Shown here: positions 7,677-16,836 of the stretch, in pieces | How positions within the stretch are numbered: position 1 is the stretch's first letter | Layout of the letters: every line of letters begins with the position of its first letter | NCBI RefSeq assembly: GCF_024029355.1 | Contig: NZ_CP097117.1 | Span: forward strand, 806,001-870,000 | DNA length: 64,000 bases | Direction: 5' to 3' | Source of the DNA: Fructilactobacillus cliffordii | GTDB taxonomy: Bacteria; Bacillota; Bacilli; Lactobacillales; Lactobacillaceae | The notes under the pieces: generated by a model | The model's input: only the letters and a program-made list of their open reading frames with translations | What the model was told of the DNA's origin: nothing | Databases searched by the model: none | Program-made: the position numbers and the translations under genes

Positions 7677-9107
7677 ATGGCTGACAAGAAAGCAAACATC
7701 GGAGTTGTTGGAATGGCCGTTATGGGTAAGAACCTGGCCCTTAACATCGAAAGCCGCGGCTACACCGTTGCAATTTACAACCGTTCTGCTTCTAAGACGG
7801 AAAAAGTAATGGAGGATCACAGTGACAAGAACTTGATTCCTTCATACAACATTGAAGACTTCGTAAAATCAATTGAAGCTCCACGGACTATTTTATTGAT
7901 GGTTAAAGCTGGTGCCCCAACTGATGCTGTAATTAACGAAATTCTCCCATTGTTAGACAAGGGTGACACGTTAATCGATGGTGGTAACACAAACTTCCAC
8001 GACACGATTGCTCGGAACAAAGAATTAGCTAAATCAGGAATTAACTTCATCGGAATGGGAGTTTCAGGTGGTGAATTAGGTGCCCTTCAAGGTCCTTCTT
8101 TGATGCCTGGTGGTCAAAAAGAAGCTTATGACCGGGTTGCCCCAATCTTGGAAAAGATTGCTGCTAAGGCCAAAGATGGCAAGCCATGTGTTGCTTACAT
8201 CGGTCCAGATGGTGCTGGTCACTACGTTAAAATGGTCCACAACGGAATCGAATACGGTGACGAAGAGTTAATTGACGAATCATTTAACATCTTACGGAAC
8301 GCCGCTGGTTACTCCGTTGACGACTTAGCTAAAATCTTTGCCGACTGGAACAAGGGTGAATTAAACAGTTATCTGATTGAAATCACTGCTGACATCTTAA
8401 CTCGTAAAGATGACTTAGGTGACGACAAGAACAAGCCAATCGTTGACATGATTTTAGACCGTGGTGCTAACAAAGGTACTGGTAAGTGGTCTTCAGAAGA
8501 TGCCTTAGACGAAGGTGCTCCTCAATCAGTAATTACGGAAGCCGTTTACGCTCGGTTCGTCTCCATGTTGAAGGACGAACGGATGGCTGCTGCTAAAGTA
8601 TTGAACGGCCCATCAAAGAAACCAACTTACAACGGTGACGACATCGTGGAAGACATGCGTCAAGCTCTTTACTTCGGTAAGATTATGAGCTACGCCCAAG
8701 GTTTCGAACAAATGCGGATGGCTTCTGCCAGCCACGACTGGAACTTGAAGTACGGCGAATTGGCACAAATCTGGCGTGAAGGTTGTATCATCCGGGCTCA
8801 ATTCTTAGACGAAATTACAAAAGCCTTTGAAAAGACCCCTGACTTGAACAACTTGTTAATGGATCCATTCTTTGGTGACATCGCTAACAAGTACCAAGAT
8901 GCTGCCCGTCGCATCTTAGCCTTTGCTACTGAATACGGAATTCCAGTTCCATCATTAGCTGGTGCAGTTTCATACTTTGACTCATACCGGGCTGAAGTTC
9001 TTCCTGCTAACCTGTTACAAGCACAACGTGACTACTTCGGTGCTCACACGTACGAACGGGTTGACCGTCCAGGAAGCTTCCACTACCCTTGGTACAAAGA
9101 ACAGTAA
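7677..9107 (+). CDS. gnd: 6-phosphogluconate dehydrogenase (decarboxylating)
   Basis: A 476-residue enzyme converting 6-phosphogluconate to ribulose 5-phosphate, CO2 and NAD(P)H. It has the N-terminal dinucleotide-binding motif [15 protein letters not shown], the family signature [21 protein letters not shown] and the catalytic lysine/histidine region [21 protein letters not shown]; the C-terminal all-helical domain ends HYPWYKEQ. Length and motifs suggest the long NADP-type form. The AAGGAAGG RBS is at 7662-7670. It lies downstream of zwf with a spacer that contains only a weak hairpin, so partial co-transcription is likely, and it is closed by the terminator at 9127-9160. Confidence 0.97.
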   Translation: MADKKANIGVVGMAVMGKNLALNIESRGYTVAIYNRSASKTEKVMEDHSDKNLIPSYNIEDFVKSIEAPRTILLMVKAGAPTDAVINEILPLLDKGDTLIDGGNTNFHDTIARNKELAKSGINFIGMGVSGGELGALQGPSLMPGGQKEAYDRVAPILEKIAAKAKDGKPCVAYIGPDGAGHYVKMVHNGIEYGDEELIDESFNILRNAAGYSVDDLAKIFADWNKGELNSYLIEITADILTRKDDLGDDKNKPIVDMILDRGANKGTGKWSSEDALDEGAPQSVITEAVYARFVSMLKDERMAAAKVLNGPSKKPTYNGDDIVEDMRQALYFGKIMSYAQGFEQMRMASASHDWNLKYGELAQIWREGCIIRAQFLDEITKAFEKTPDLNNLLMDPFFGDIANKYQDAARRILAFATEYGIPVPSLAGAVSYFDSYRAEVLPANLLQAQRDYFGAHTYERVDRPGSFHYPWYKEQ

Positions 9108-9126
9108 AAATCAGCATTTAGCTGAA

Positions 9127-9160
9127 AAAGGACCGACAATTATTTGTCGGCTCTTTTTTT
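9127..9160 (+). terminator. Terminator after gnd
   Basis: CCGACAA-TTAT-TTGTCGG stem followed by CTCTTTTTTT. Confidence 0.9.
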
Positions 9161-9279
9161 ATGTGCTTATTTTCTTCATTACATGTCACAATACCTCACA
9201 TGAAACCTAGCAAAATGATAGAATTAACCTTTAATGCGGACTTGCACTAAATTTTTAAACTTATCAAAGGAGCATCACT

Positions 9280-9572
9280 ATGGCAGAGCAAAACGAGGGA
9301 CCCTCTTCCTCTTCATGTGGTCGTTGATTATTCTAGCTCAGATGAAGTACCGCAAGGAAGTCAACGTGGCTTGTCAAAAGGATTAATTAATTTTCAAGAT
9401 GCCCTGGTATCCATTCTAGAGCTACATCGTGTTAATCTTTCTGGCCTTTGTCGCCATCGTTCTACTCTTCCAGATTAGCTCCCTCCTTGCCCTCACCGGC
9501 TCGTTAATCTAGATTGGTTCGTTATACGCTGTTAAAATCCATCGCAACCAGCAAACCAAGCGCGCTAACTAG
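9280..9572 (+). pseudogene. Remnant of an APC-family amino-acid permease
   Basis: A start codon with a good RBS (AAAGGAG, ATG 9280) opens a frame that stops after 15 codons. Other frames downstream carry clear C-terminal permease sequence: LFLFMWSLIILAQMKYRKEV, then after a frame change MPWYPF-stop-SYIVLIFLAFVAIVLLFQ, then a stop and IGSLYAVKIHRNQQTKRAN. Together they look like the last two or three membrane helices and tail of an amino-acid permease, joined to its first few residues by a large deletion and carrying at least one frameshift and two in-frame stops. It cannot encode a working transporter. Confidence 0.75.
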
Positions 9573-9579
9573 TGCAAGC

Positions 9580-9612
9580 AAAAAAGACGTCAGTTAATTG
9601 ACGTCTTTTTTT
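9580..9612. terminator. Bidirectional terminator
   Basis: AAAAAGACGTCA and TGACGTCTTTTTTT flank a 6-base loop, with a T-run on each strand. It ends the minus-strand ABC operon and overlaps its stop codon. Confidence 0.92.
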
Positions 9613-10477
9613 ATGGTTTTTGCGTTGGTTGCGGTTGCATTGGTTGCTTTTGTTGCGGCGGTTGTGGCGTACCAAAGTACTTGCGCGCTAACCGCTGTTC
9701 CGTTCCATCCCGGTGTAATTCCTGGATGGCCCAGTTAAGTTTCTTCCGCAAGGTCTTGTCTTCCTTCCGCACTCCCACGGCCATTTCATCTGGTGGGAAG
9801 TTCGTCGGGACAATTTTTAACGGAATCTTCGGGTGACTGTGAGCCAGGTAGTAGCGAGCGTAATCCTCGTCGATTAACACCGCTCCCAGCCGGCCGACCT
9901 GTACGTCGTTGATGGCCTTATCAAAGGTATCGTACTGCACGGGCGCACTAGTTAAGTATTGTTTTAGATCTTGTGGGTTCGTTTGAAAAAGCGTGAATCC
10001 GGACGATCCCGATTGCACTCCGAGTTGCTTCCCACGCATGTCTTGGGGTTGGTTCACTCCCGAATCAGCCCGGGTTAACAAGACCTGTCCCGTCCGGTGA
10101 TAAGGCTTAGTGAAGGCCACGTGTTCCTTTCGTTCTGGTGTCACCGTGTACCCGTTCCAAATTGCATCAATATGGTGGGTGTTTAGTTCAGTTTCTTTCA
10201 TGGACCAATCTATCACTTGAAAATCGGGCTTCAAACCGAGCTTCTTACAAGCAGCCCGGGCCATTTCAACGTCGTAACCGACCAATTTATTGTTTTTATC
10301 CCGAAATCCCATCGGAACAAAGGTATCATCAATCCCAATTTTGAGCGTTTTTTCATTTTGGAGGCTCTTCCAACTATCGGTCCGGTGGTTAAACCGATAA
10401 TACACGGTCCCGAGGACTAAACCCAGGAGGGCCAGCACCACTAAATTTCCGATGATGAGCTTGTTTTTTCTCTTCAT
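9611..10477 (-). CDS. Amino-acid ABC transporter substrate-binding protein
   Basis: A 288-residue extracellular solute-binding protein (SBP_bac_3). An N-terminal membrane anchor (IIGNLVVLALLGLVLGTVYY, residues 8-27) has no lipobox cysteine, so it is probably held by an uncleaved helix. The binding fold runs from TLKIGIDDTFVPMGF through GYDVEMARAACKKLGL, DWSMKETELNTHHIDAIWNGYTVTPER and LGVQSGSSG. The tail is rich in Pro and Gln (PQPPQQKQPMQPQ). ATG 10477 is chosen for its AAAGGAG. It is the last gene of a permease-ATPase-binding protein operon under a T-box read here as histidine-specific, so histidine is the likely ligand, though basic amino acids in general remain possible. Confidence 0.88.
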   Translation of the reverse strand: MKRKNKLIIGNLVVLALLGLVLGTVYYRFNHRTDSWKSLQNEKTLKIGIDDTFVPMGFRDKNNKLVGYDVEMARAACKKLGLKPDFQVIDWSMKETELNTHHIDAIWNGYTVTPERKEHVAFTKPYHRTGQVLLTRADSGVNQPQDMRGKQLGVQSGSSGFTLFQTNPQDLKQYLTSAPVQYDTFDKAINDVQVGRLGAVLIDEDYARYYLAHSHPKIPLKIVPTNFPPDEMAVGVRKEDKTLRKKLNWAIQELHRDGTEQRLARKYFGTPQPPQQKQPMQPQPTQKP

Positions 10478-10490
10478 CAAGAGCTCCTTT

Positions 10491-11129
10491 CTAACGATCA
10501 ACGTCCGTCCCGAAGTTCAACACCTGACCGTTTAAACTTTGGGCAAAGGGCAAATCGTGGGTAACCACAATCTGCGTCACGCCCCGTTTTTGTAACTTTT
10601 GAATCACTTCTGTGACCCGGTTAGTCGATTCTTCATCCAGTCCAGAAGTTGGTTCATCGTAGGCTAATACGCCGGGTTTCATGGCTAACGCTCGGGCAAT
10701 GGCGACCCGCTGCTTCTGTCCCCCAGAGAGTTGAAACGGATAAGAAGCCTGTTTGTCGCTTAAATCCAGCTCCTTTAGTAACTCCTGGCATTGTTGCTGG
10801 TATTCATGTTTGTTTTCCTTTTTAACCACTTTCGGGGCCAGCGTCACGTTTTCAGCGACCGTGTACTGGGGAAAAAGGTTAAAGTCTTGAAAGATCACGC
10901 CGACGTCTGTACCCCGACGGTTGGGACTAAGTTCTAACTGTTTTCCGTTTAGTTCGATTGTCCCGGCATCCGCAGAACTTAAACCCGCGAGGATGTTTAA
11001 AAAAGTCGTTTTCCCAATTCCAGAAGGTCCGACAACCGTTAAAATTCCACCGTCGGGAACTTCAATGTTTAAATTCTGAAAGACGACCTGGGAGCCGTAT
11101 GATTTCTTTAAGTTCTGAATCTTTAACAT
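10491..11129 (-). CDS. Amino-acid ABC transporter ATP-binding protein
   Basis: A 212-residue ATPase of the GlnQ/HisP type. Walker A is GPSGIGKTTFL (about residues 34-44), the Q-loop VIFQDFNLFP, the signature LSGGQKQRVAIARAL, Walker B VLAYDEPTSGLDE and the switch histidine IVVTHD. It is somewhat short at the C-terminus for the family (about 240), ending just after the switch region. It lies 11 bases downstream of the permease and 13 bases upstream of the binding protein, in one operon. Confidence 0.93.
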   Translation of the reverse strand: MLKIQNLKKSYGSQVVFQNLNIEVPDGGILTVVGPSGIGKTTFLNILAGLSSADAGTIELNGKQLELSPNRRGTDVGVIFQDFNLFPQYTVAENVTLAPKVVKKENKHEYQQQCQELLKELDLSDKQASYPFQLSGGQKQRVAIARALAMKPGVLAYDEPTSGLDEESTNRVTEVIQKLQKRGVTQIVVTHDLPFAQSLNGQVLNFGTDVDR

Positions 11130-11140
11130 GTGCTTTCCTC

Positions 11141-11785
11141 CTAACGGTAGTAGTTGAGCCGTTTTTCAATGTAACGCATCGCAACGGTTAAGATGATGGT
11201 CAACCCGAGGTACATTGCTCCGACTAATAGATATGGAATTAAGGTGACGTCTCGTGATACGGCAATGTTTCCGGCCCGCATCAGGTCCCCCAGTCCAATG
11301 ACATAAACTAACGAGGTATCCTTTATCAGGTTGATCACTTCGTTTCCCACCGATGGCATCACAGTTTTCACCACCTGCGGTAACGTGATGTACCACATCG
11401 TTTGCAACCGGCTAAAGCCGAGTACCTTGGCTCCGGCGTATTGACCAGCTGGAACGGCCTGCATCCCACCCCGAAAGATTTCGGCAAAGTAAGCGGCATA
11501 GTTCAAAATGAAGGTAAATACTGCCGCTTCAAACCGGGGTAGCGTAATCAGGTTGGCGAGACTTAACCCGTAGTAGACAAACACAATTTGTAGCAGGAGC
11601 GGTGTTCCCCGCATGATGGTGATGTAGGTATCAATGATCCAGCGCAAAATTTTTAGCGGTGATTTTTGCAGGATGGCAACAATTACTCCTAACGGCAATG
11701 AACCCACTAACGTCAAGACGAACACGCCCAGCGTCATTTTTAACCCTTCCAATAAACTGGGTAAAACTTGATTGATGTAACCCAT
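11141..11785 (-). CDS. Amino-acid ABC transporter permease
   Basis: A 214-residue inner-membrane permease of the HisM/GlnP family with about five membrane helices. It begins MGYINQVLPSLLEGLKMTLGVFVL, which is typical, and carries the EAA loop GAKVLGFSRLQTMWYITLPQ that contacts the ATPase. It is the first gene of the operon and follows the T-box terminator by about 50 bases; AGGAGGAAAT provides the RBS. Confidence 0.93.
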   Translation of the reverse strand: MGYINQVLPSLLEGLKMTLGVFVLTLVGSLPLGVIVAILQKSPLKILRWIIDTYITIMRGTPLLLQIVFVYYGLSLANLITLPRFEAAVFTFILNYAAYFAEIFRGGMQAVPAGQYAGAKVLGFSRLQTMWYITLPQVVKTVMPSVGNEVINLIKDTSLVYVIGLGDLMRAGNIAVSRDVTLIPYLLVGAMYLGLTIILTVAMRYIEKRLNYYR

Positions 11786-11838
11786 AATTTCCTCCTTGAC
11801 CGTTTTTGGTGGGCCACCAGTCGAATTAATTTGGCCAT

Positions 11839-12102
11839 AAAAAAAGTCCCCAAGTTATCAAAATTGATAACTTGAGGACGATTCCGACTCGTGTTCCCAC
11901 CTCTATTTTGACTAACATTACTGCTAGCCACTCAGGCACCTCACGCAAGGTGAGGCACAGCTCGTAACGGAGCAACCCGAGTATTTTCTAGAAAGTACCT
12001 GATGATCACGAGTGTGGTTCGCCTAGTTCCAATTATCGCTTCTCAACTCCAGCGCGATTCTCTGTAAATTGAAAGTTAGGTTACTCTTTCGTTCATATCT
12101 TT
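11839..12102 (-). promoter_or_regulatory. T-box leader, read as histidine-specific
   Basis: The transcript has a T-box Stem I with an apical hairpin ATCGC/GCGAT, the AGAGA element and a GCTGG...TGAGAA loop. A long helix below it closes with CCTA/TAGG. The specifier loop reads CGAAC-CAC-A, so the specifier is CAC (12014-12016), a His codon; it aligns with CGAAA-GGC-A of the B. subtilis glyQS leader. The antiterminator bulge is TGGG (11899-11896), which would pair with a tRNA whose discriminator base is C, a hallmark of bacterial tRNA-His. The terminator is AAGTTATCA/TGATAACTT with seven U (11839-11879). Uncharged tRNA-His should switch on the downstream ABC importer. Confidence 0.88.
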
Positions 12103-12108
12103 GTCAGT

Positions 12109-12138
12109 ATCTTAACCCTTGTTGATTATTCGTGTCAA
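12109..12138 (-). promoter_or_regulatory. Promoter of the T-box operon
   Basis: TTGACA (12138-12133), 18-base spacer, TAAGAT (12114-12109), facing the ABC operon. Confidence 0.75.
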
Positions 12139-12173
12139 CAATTTATTTTAAGTTTTTTTAAAAAGAACGTTCG

Positions 12174-13256
12174 TTATTCTTTTCCGTAGTAATCCGCTGG
12201 GACCCGCACTAAGTCATGTTCCACCAGTTTTTCGGCAATTTCAACGGTGTTTGCGGCGGCGCCCTTTAAGAGGTTATCGGCTACGACCCACAGGTTGTAA
12301 GCACCGGGATTTTCCGGGTCTTCCCGGACCCGGCCCACGTAGGTATCGGTGTGACCTTCTGCGTTAATCGGTTGCGGATAAAGTTGTTCGGCTGGATCAT
12401 CTTCTAAGACCAAACCATCACCGTGCTTGATTAATTCTTGAACCTTGTGAGCGTCTAAATTAGTGTTATCTTCCACTTCAAAGTACACCGATTCTCCGTG
12501 ACCAATCACAACGGGCACCCGAACACAGGTCGCGTTGACCTTGATCTTCGGATCGTTCATTTCACCCAGCATAATCTTCTTGGTCTCATGGACCATCTTC
12601 CACTCTTCGTGCGTGGAACCATCTGGTTCAAACACGTCAATTTGTGGCAGCAAGTTAAAGGCCAACGGGTAGTGGTGTGCTTCACTCTTTACGGGGAAGA
12701 TATCCGCCGTCATCGGTTCTCCGTTTAAATGTTGTTGGGCTTCGTCATCTAACTCTTGGATGGCCGTTTGTCCGGCTCCGGAACCAGCCTGATAAGTAGA
12801 AACGATGATTTGCTTCAAGCCCGCTACGTCAAAGATTGGTTTTAAAGCCACCACCATTTGAATCGTGGAACAGTTAGGGTTGGCAATAATTCCCTTGTGT
12901 TGGGCAATCGCATCCTCGTTCACTTCCGGCACCACCAATGGTACTTCTGGGTCCATCCGAAAGGCACTGGTATTATCAACGGCAACCGCTCCGCGTTTAA
13001 CGGCCTCGGGCAGAAACTGCTTGGAAGCAGCGCCCCCAGCAGATGCTAAGACAATGTCCACGTCGTCAAAGGATTCGGGCGTCGTGGCTTCGACCGTCAC
13101 ATCTTGACCCTTAAACTGCAACACTTTACCCGCTGAGCGAGGCGAAGCCAACAGTTTCACCTGCTTAACCGGAATCGAAGATTGTTCCAGTTGTTGAATC
13201 ATGCGTGTTCCTACGGCTCCAGTCGCTCCTAAGATCGCAACGTTATATTCCTTCAT
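12174..13256 (-). CDS. asd: Aspartate-semialdehyde dehydrogenase
   Basis: A 360-residue enzyme reducing aspartyl phosphate to aspartate semialdehyde with NADPH. It has the N-terminal motif NVAILGATGAVGTRM and catalytic cysteine C129 in ANPNCSTIQM; the substrate-binding arginine region is about CVRVPVVIGHGESV. It is the last gene of the lysA-dapD-dapL-dapA-dapB-asd operon, 18 bases after dapB. Its product joins the divergently encoded lysC to dapA, and it would also feed any Thr/Met branch. No obvious terminator separates it from the ABC promoter. Confidence 0.96.
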   Translation of the reverse strand: MKEYNVAILGATGAVGTRMIQQLEQSSIPVKQVKLLASPRSAGKVLQFKGQDVTVEATTPESFDDVDIVLASAGGAASKQFLPEAVKRGAVAVDNTSAFRMDPEVPLVVPEVNEDAIAQHKGIIANPNCSTIQMVVALKPIFDVAGLKQIIVSTYQAGSGAGQTAIQELDDEAQQHLNGEPMTADIFPVKSEAHHYPLAFNLLPQIDVFEPDGSTHEEWKMVHETKKIMLGEMNDPKIKVNATCVRVPVVIGHGESVYFEVEDNTNLDAHKVQELIKHGDGLVLEDDPAEQLYPQPINAEGHTDTYVGRVREDPENPGAYNLWVVADNLLKGAAANTVEIAEKLVEHDLVRVPADYYGKE

Positions 13257-13274
13257 AGTGTAAAAAATCCTTTC

Positions 13275-14057
13275 CTATAACACGTTTTCTAATCCCACGG
13301 CAAAGCCCGTCAGGCGGTTAACCTGTTTAATGGCAATGTTTAAGCCATGCATAAATGATTCCCGGTCAAAGGAATCCTGCCGAATCGTTAGTGCTTCTCC
13401 GGGTCCCCCAAAGAGCACCTGTTCGTGCGCCACGTAACCCGGTAACCGGACGGCGTGAATCGGCACGTCGTCGTAATTCGCGCCCCGTGCGCCGGGGATC
13501 GTTTCGACCGGGTTCTCAACCGTTTCCGGCGCTTGCTTCCGACCCGCGGCAATCATTTTGGCCGTATTAACGGCCGTTCCAGACGGCGAGTCATTCTTAT
13601 CAGCGTGGTGCATTTCGATAATTTCAGCATCCGGGAAGTACTGGGCTGCTTGCTTGGCAAATTGCATCAGTAAGACGGCGGATAACCCGAAGTTCGGTAC
13701 TAATAACCCGGCTTGGTGTTGTTCTTTTGCAAGTTGCGTTAATTGCGCGACTTGATCATCGCTGATCCCACTGGTTCCAATGATCGGGGTCATGCCGTGT
13801 TCTAATGCAAACCGGGCGTTTTCAAAGGCTCCCGCTGGCGTGGAAAAATCCACCCAAACCTGCGCACGGGTATCCATTGCACTTAACTGGTTAAAAACCT
13901 GCGTGGTGGCTGGTAACTCGTAGGCAGCCGGATCAGTTGTCTCTAGATGTGGACTGTAAACGGCCGCTAATTCTAATTCAGGATCTCGCTTAATCATCGC
14001 GGTTGCTTTCTGTCCCATGGAGCCCTGAAAGCCCGCTACTAAAACTGTGGTTGGCAT
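13275..14057 (-). CDS. dapB: 4-hydroxy-tetrahydrodipicolinate reductase
   Basis: A 260-residue enzyme of the lysine/DAP pathway using NAD(P)H. The nucleotide site is VLVAGFQGSMGQ at the N-terminus; WVDFSTPAGAFENARFALEHGMTPIIGTSG and the catalytic E-M-H-H-A-D-K-N-D-S-P-S-G-T region (residues about 153-166, with the conserved H and K) are both intact. It lies 3 bases after dapA in the lysine operon, so translation is probably coupled. Confidence 0.97.
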   Translation of the reverse strand: MPTTVLVAGFQGSMGQKATAMIKRDPELELAAVYSPHLETTDPAAYELPATTQVFNQLSAMDTRAQVWVDFSTPAGAFENARFALEHGMTPIIGTSGISDDQVAQLTQLAKEQHQAGLLVPNFGLSAVLLMQFAKQAAQYFPDAEIIEMHHADKNDSPSGTAVNTAKMIAAGRKQAPETVENPVETIPGARGANYDDVPIHAVRLPGYVAHEQVLFGGPGEALTIRQDSFDRESFMHGLNIAIKQVNRLTGFAVGLENVL

Positions 14058-14060
14058 AAA

Positions 14061-14939
14061 CTACTCCTTTTCTCCGAGTGCTTCTAAAACGTAGGCTTGT
14101 TCAACGGCGGTCAAATCGGTAATGGGTAGCCGGCAACCCCCGACGTCAAGACCGTTCCGCGTCAACATGAACTTCACGGCCGATGGGGATGGGTATAAGA
14201 ATAAGCCCTGCATCTTCGGCGTCAGGTCCCGTTGTAATTGACCGGCTTGCGCTAAATCGGTGTTCATTAAATCATACATTTGCCGCATTTCTGGCAAGTA
14301 AAGGTGGGAAGCCACCGAAACCACTCCGTTTCCGCCGACGCTGCGCGCAAATAAGCTCTGTGGGTCTTCTCCGGTGTATACCAGGAAGTCGTCAGGTGTT
14401 TGTTGCACAATCGCTTCAAATTCTTCCATCGAACCACACTGCTTAATCCCAATGATGTTGGATTCATGGCTTAGTTCAACAATTGTATCAACGTCCATCT
14501 TAACTCCGGTCCGACCCGGAATGTTGTAGATAATAATCGGAAAATTTGTGGCTTGAGCAACGGCCCGGAAGTGCGCTTTCATCCCCACTTGATTGGGTTT
14601 GTTGTAATACGGCACCACCACTAACGCTGCATCAATGCCCGGAATCTGACTAACTTCTGTCGTGAAGTCGATGGTTGCTTGGGTATTGTTGCTTCCGGTT
14701 CCCGCAATCACGGGCACCCGACCGTCGATAAACTGGGCAAAGTTCGTGTATAAACTAATCTTTTCATCGTGGGTTAACGTCGGTGTTTCTCCCGTCGTCC
14801 CCCCGATTAAAAATCCATCGCCACCTTCTTGTAACAATCGGTCCGTCAACGTTTCTAGGGCCGGATAATTAATTTCTTGGTCTGCAGTAAAGGGCGTAAT
14901 CAGCGCCGTAATGATATCAGTCTTAGTAAAATCAGCCAT
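14061..14939 (-). CDS. dapA: 4-hydroxy-tetrahydrodipicolinate synthase
   Basis: A 292-residue TIM-barrel enzyme condensing pyruvate with aspartate semialdehyde. The Schiff-base lysine is K166 in [10 protein letters not shown], preceded by tyrosine Y138 in [10 protein letters not shown]; the GGTTGE loop is at residues 46-51. Two adjacent ATGs exist (14942 and 14939); the second is better spaced from GGAG and does not overlap dapL. Third from last gene of the operon. Confidence 0.97.
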   Translation of the reverse strand: MADFTKTDIITALITPFTADQEINYPALETLTDRLLQEGGDGFLIGGTTGETPTLTHDEKISLYTNFAQFIDGRVPVIAGTGSNNTQATIDFTTEVSQIPGIDAALVVVPYYNKPNQVGMKAHFRAVAQATNFPIIIYNIPGRTGVKMDVDTIVELSHESNIIGIKQCGSMEEFEAIVQQTPDDFLVYTGEDPQSLFARSVGGNGVVSVASHLYLPEMRQMYDLMNTDLAQAGQLQRDLTPKMQGLFLYPSPSAVKFMLTRNGLDVGGCRLPITDLTAVEQAYVLEALGEKE

Positions 14940-14942
14940 CAT

Positions 14943-16097
14943 TTACTCCTTTTCTGTCATTCGTTGTTGTAACCAGCCGGTAATCGCACTAATCCCGGGT
15001 TCAATCGCTGCTTCGTTCGGCACCAGTTCACTGGAGTGCAGTTGATGCTCGGGATCGCCGATGCCCAGCCAAAACATGGTGCCTGGGAACTTGGACAGTA
15101 GGTACCCAAAGTCCTCCCCGGTCATCGCCGGTTCGGTTTCAATGTACTGGACGTGCGGGTTCTTTTCCATATATTGAATAAACTCCTGCGTCAGGTGCGG
15201 ATTGTTTTCCACCGGGAGGTAGCCCCCTTGGTTTAAGTGGAGATCCACCTGGCAGTCGTAACTCATTGCAATTCCGTTTGCTACGGCCCGGAGCCGGTCA
15301 TCAATGTGTTCAATCATTTTCTGGGTCAGGCCCCGAATCGTCCCGTGGAGGTCGGCTTCTCCGGCAATCACGTTCCGAATCGTCCCAGCGTTAAACTGCC
15401 CGAAGGTAATCACCCCGCCTTCAATCGGATCGACGCTCCGCGACACAATCGTTTGCACCTGCCCGATGAACTGACTGGCAGCGACAACCATGTCGTTCGC
15501 GAATTGTGGATAGGCCGCGTGTCCCTGCGTCCCCGTAAAGTGAACGTCCACTTCCGTGGTCCCAGCAAAGAGGGTCCCCATCCGACAACCAATGGCGCCA
15601 GCGGGAAGTTGGGGATTATCGTGCAAGCCGTAAAATTCATCAGGTCGCCATTGCCCGGTAAAGAGGCCATCTTCATACGCCAACTTCCCCCCGTTCTCAC
15701 TTTCTTCGGCTGGTTGAAAGAAGAACAGCAGGTTATCGGTTGGTTGTGCTTTTACAAACTGGGCCAGCACCCCCACGGCCACGGTCATGTGAATGTCATG
15801 CCCACAGGCGTGCATCCGGCCTTCGTGCTGCGACCGAAACGGCAATCCGGTATCTTCAGTCACCGGTAGGGCATCAATATCCGTCCGGTACCCAATCGTC
15901 CGGGTCGGGTTACTTCCATGTAATAACACCATGATGGCGGTCGGTAACTGTTCCGGAACCTGCACCTCCGCGAAGTCACAGTCAGCTGTCAAAGCATCAA
16001 TCTGCTTCATTAACAGATCATGCGTTTGAAATTCGTGTAAGGCGAGTTCTGGAATCTGATGGAGTTCTTGATAAAGTTCGTGTAAATCCAATGTCAT
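14943..16097 (-). CDS. dapL: N-acetyldiaminopimelate deacetylase (M20 family)
   Basis: A 384-residue M20 amidohydrolase. Metal ligands appear in MHACGHDIHMTVAVG and in FFQPAEESENGGKL, and the dimerisation domain follows (GTLFAGTTEVDVHFTGTQGHAAYPQ). Its placement between dapA and dapD in a lysine operon, together with an acetyltransferase-type dapD, supports the acetylated DAP branch rather than general hippurate hydrolysis. It would remove the acetyl group from N-acetyl-LL-diaminopimelate. The gene name is used here in the Gram-positive sense (YkuR-like), not for LL-DAP aminotransferase. Confidence 0.88.
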   Translation of the reverse strand: MTLDLHELYQELHQIPELALHEFQTHDLLMKQIDALTADCDFAEVQVPEQLPTAIMVLLHGSNPTRTIGYRTDIDALPVTEDTGLPFRSQHEGRMHACGHDIHMTVAVGVLAQFVKAQPTDNLLFFFQPAEESENGGKLAYEDGLFTGQWRPDEFYGLHDNPQLPAGAIGCRMGTLFAGTTEVDVHFTGTQGHAAYPQFANDMVVAASQFIGQVQTIVSRSVDPIEGGVITFGQFNAGTIRNVIAGEADLHGTIRGLTQKMIEHIDDRLRAVANGIAMSYDCQVDLHLNQGGYLPVENNPHLTQEFIQYMEKNPHVQYIETEPAMTGEDFGYLLSKFPGTMFWLGIGDPEHQLHSSELVPNEAAIEPGISAITGWLQQRMTEKE

Positions 16098-16100
16098 GGT

Positions 16101-16808
16101 TTAGCCCCGCAGGTCGTCTTCGAGTTTGGTCTTGTCCAAGGTCTTTTGGTTCACGTCTTTGACCTTCTTCGCTGGCATTCCAGCCACCACCGTGTAAGGA
16201 GCGACGTCTTCGGTTACCACGGCGCCAGCAGCTACTACGGCACCTTTACCGACGTGCACGCCTTCGATTACCACGGCGTTGGCGCCGACTAACACGTCAT
16301 CGTCAATTTGCACTGGTTTAGCGCTAGCTGGTTCAATCACTCCAGCTAAAACAGCTCCAGCACCAATGTGAGAGTGCTTGCCGACGATGGCCCGGCCACC
16401 TAGGACCGCGCCCATGTCGATCATGGAATCGGCCCCAATTTCGGCCCCGATGTTAATCAAAGCGCCCATCATAATCACGGCGTCTTTGCCAATCTTAACC
16501 TGATCCCGAATGATAGCACCGGGTTCAATCCGGGCTTCAATGTCTTTCGTATCCAACAACGGAACGGCTGAATTCCGGCCGTCGTTTTCAATTTCGTAGT
16601 CAGTAATGTGGGAGTCGTTAGCGGCTAGGAACGGTTTGACGTCCTTCCAGTCTCCAAAGATCACGCCGGTTTGATCATTTACAAACGCGCGCAGCAAAGC
16701 CGGAAAATCAATGGCAGCAAGGTCCCCTTTGAGATAAACCTTCACGTTCGTTTTCTTTTCCGCGTTCCCGATAAATTGAATGATTTCTTGTGCGTTCATT
16801 TCAGCCAT
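16101..16808 (-). CDS. dapD: Tetrahydrodipicolinate N-acetyltransferase
   Basis: A 235-residue left-handed beta-helix acyltransferase. The N-terminal 85 residues are the DapH_N-type domain ([20 protein letters not shown]), and from about residue 90 hexapeptide repeats run [25 protein letters not shown] ... [17 protein letters not shown]. The N-terminal domain and 235-residue length fit the acetyl-CoA form (DapH/YkuQ) rather than the longer succinyl form. ATG 16808 has AAGGAG spaced 8 bases. It lies 3 bases upstream of dapL. Confidence 0.95.
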   Translation of the reverse strand: MAEMNAQEIIQFIGNAEKKTNVKVYLKGDLAAIDFPALLRAFVNDQTGVIFGDWKDVKPFLAANDSHITDYEIENDGRNSAVPLLDTKDIEARIEPGAIIRDQVKIGKDAVIMMGALINIGAEIGADSMIDMGAVLGGRAIVGKHSHIGAGAVLAGVIEPASAKPVQIDDDVLVGANAVVIEGVHVGKGAVVAAGAVVTEDVAPYTVVAGMPAKKVKDVNQKTLDKTKLEDDLRG

Positions 16809-16836
16809 GTTTTTACTCCTTCATTAAATGTTTAGG

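Noticed and set aside
15237..15869. 210-residue plus-strand frame opposite dapL
   Set aside because: High-GC antisense shadow of a conserved M20 enzyme; codon use is unnatural.
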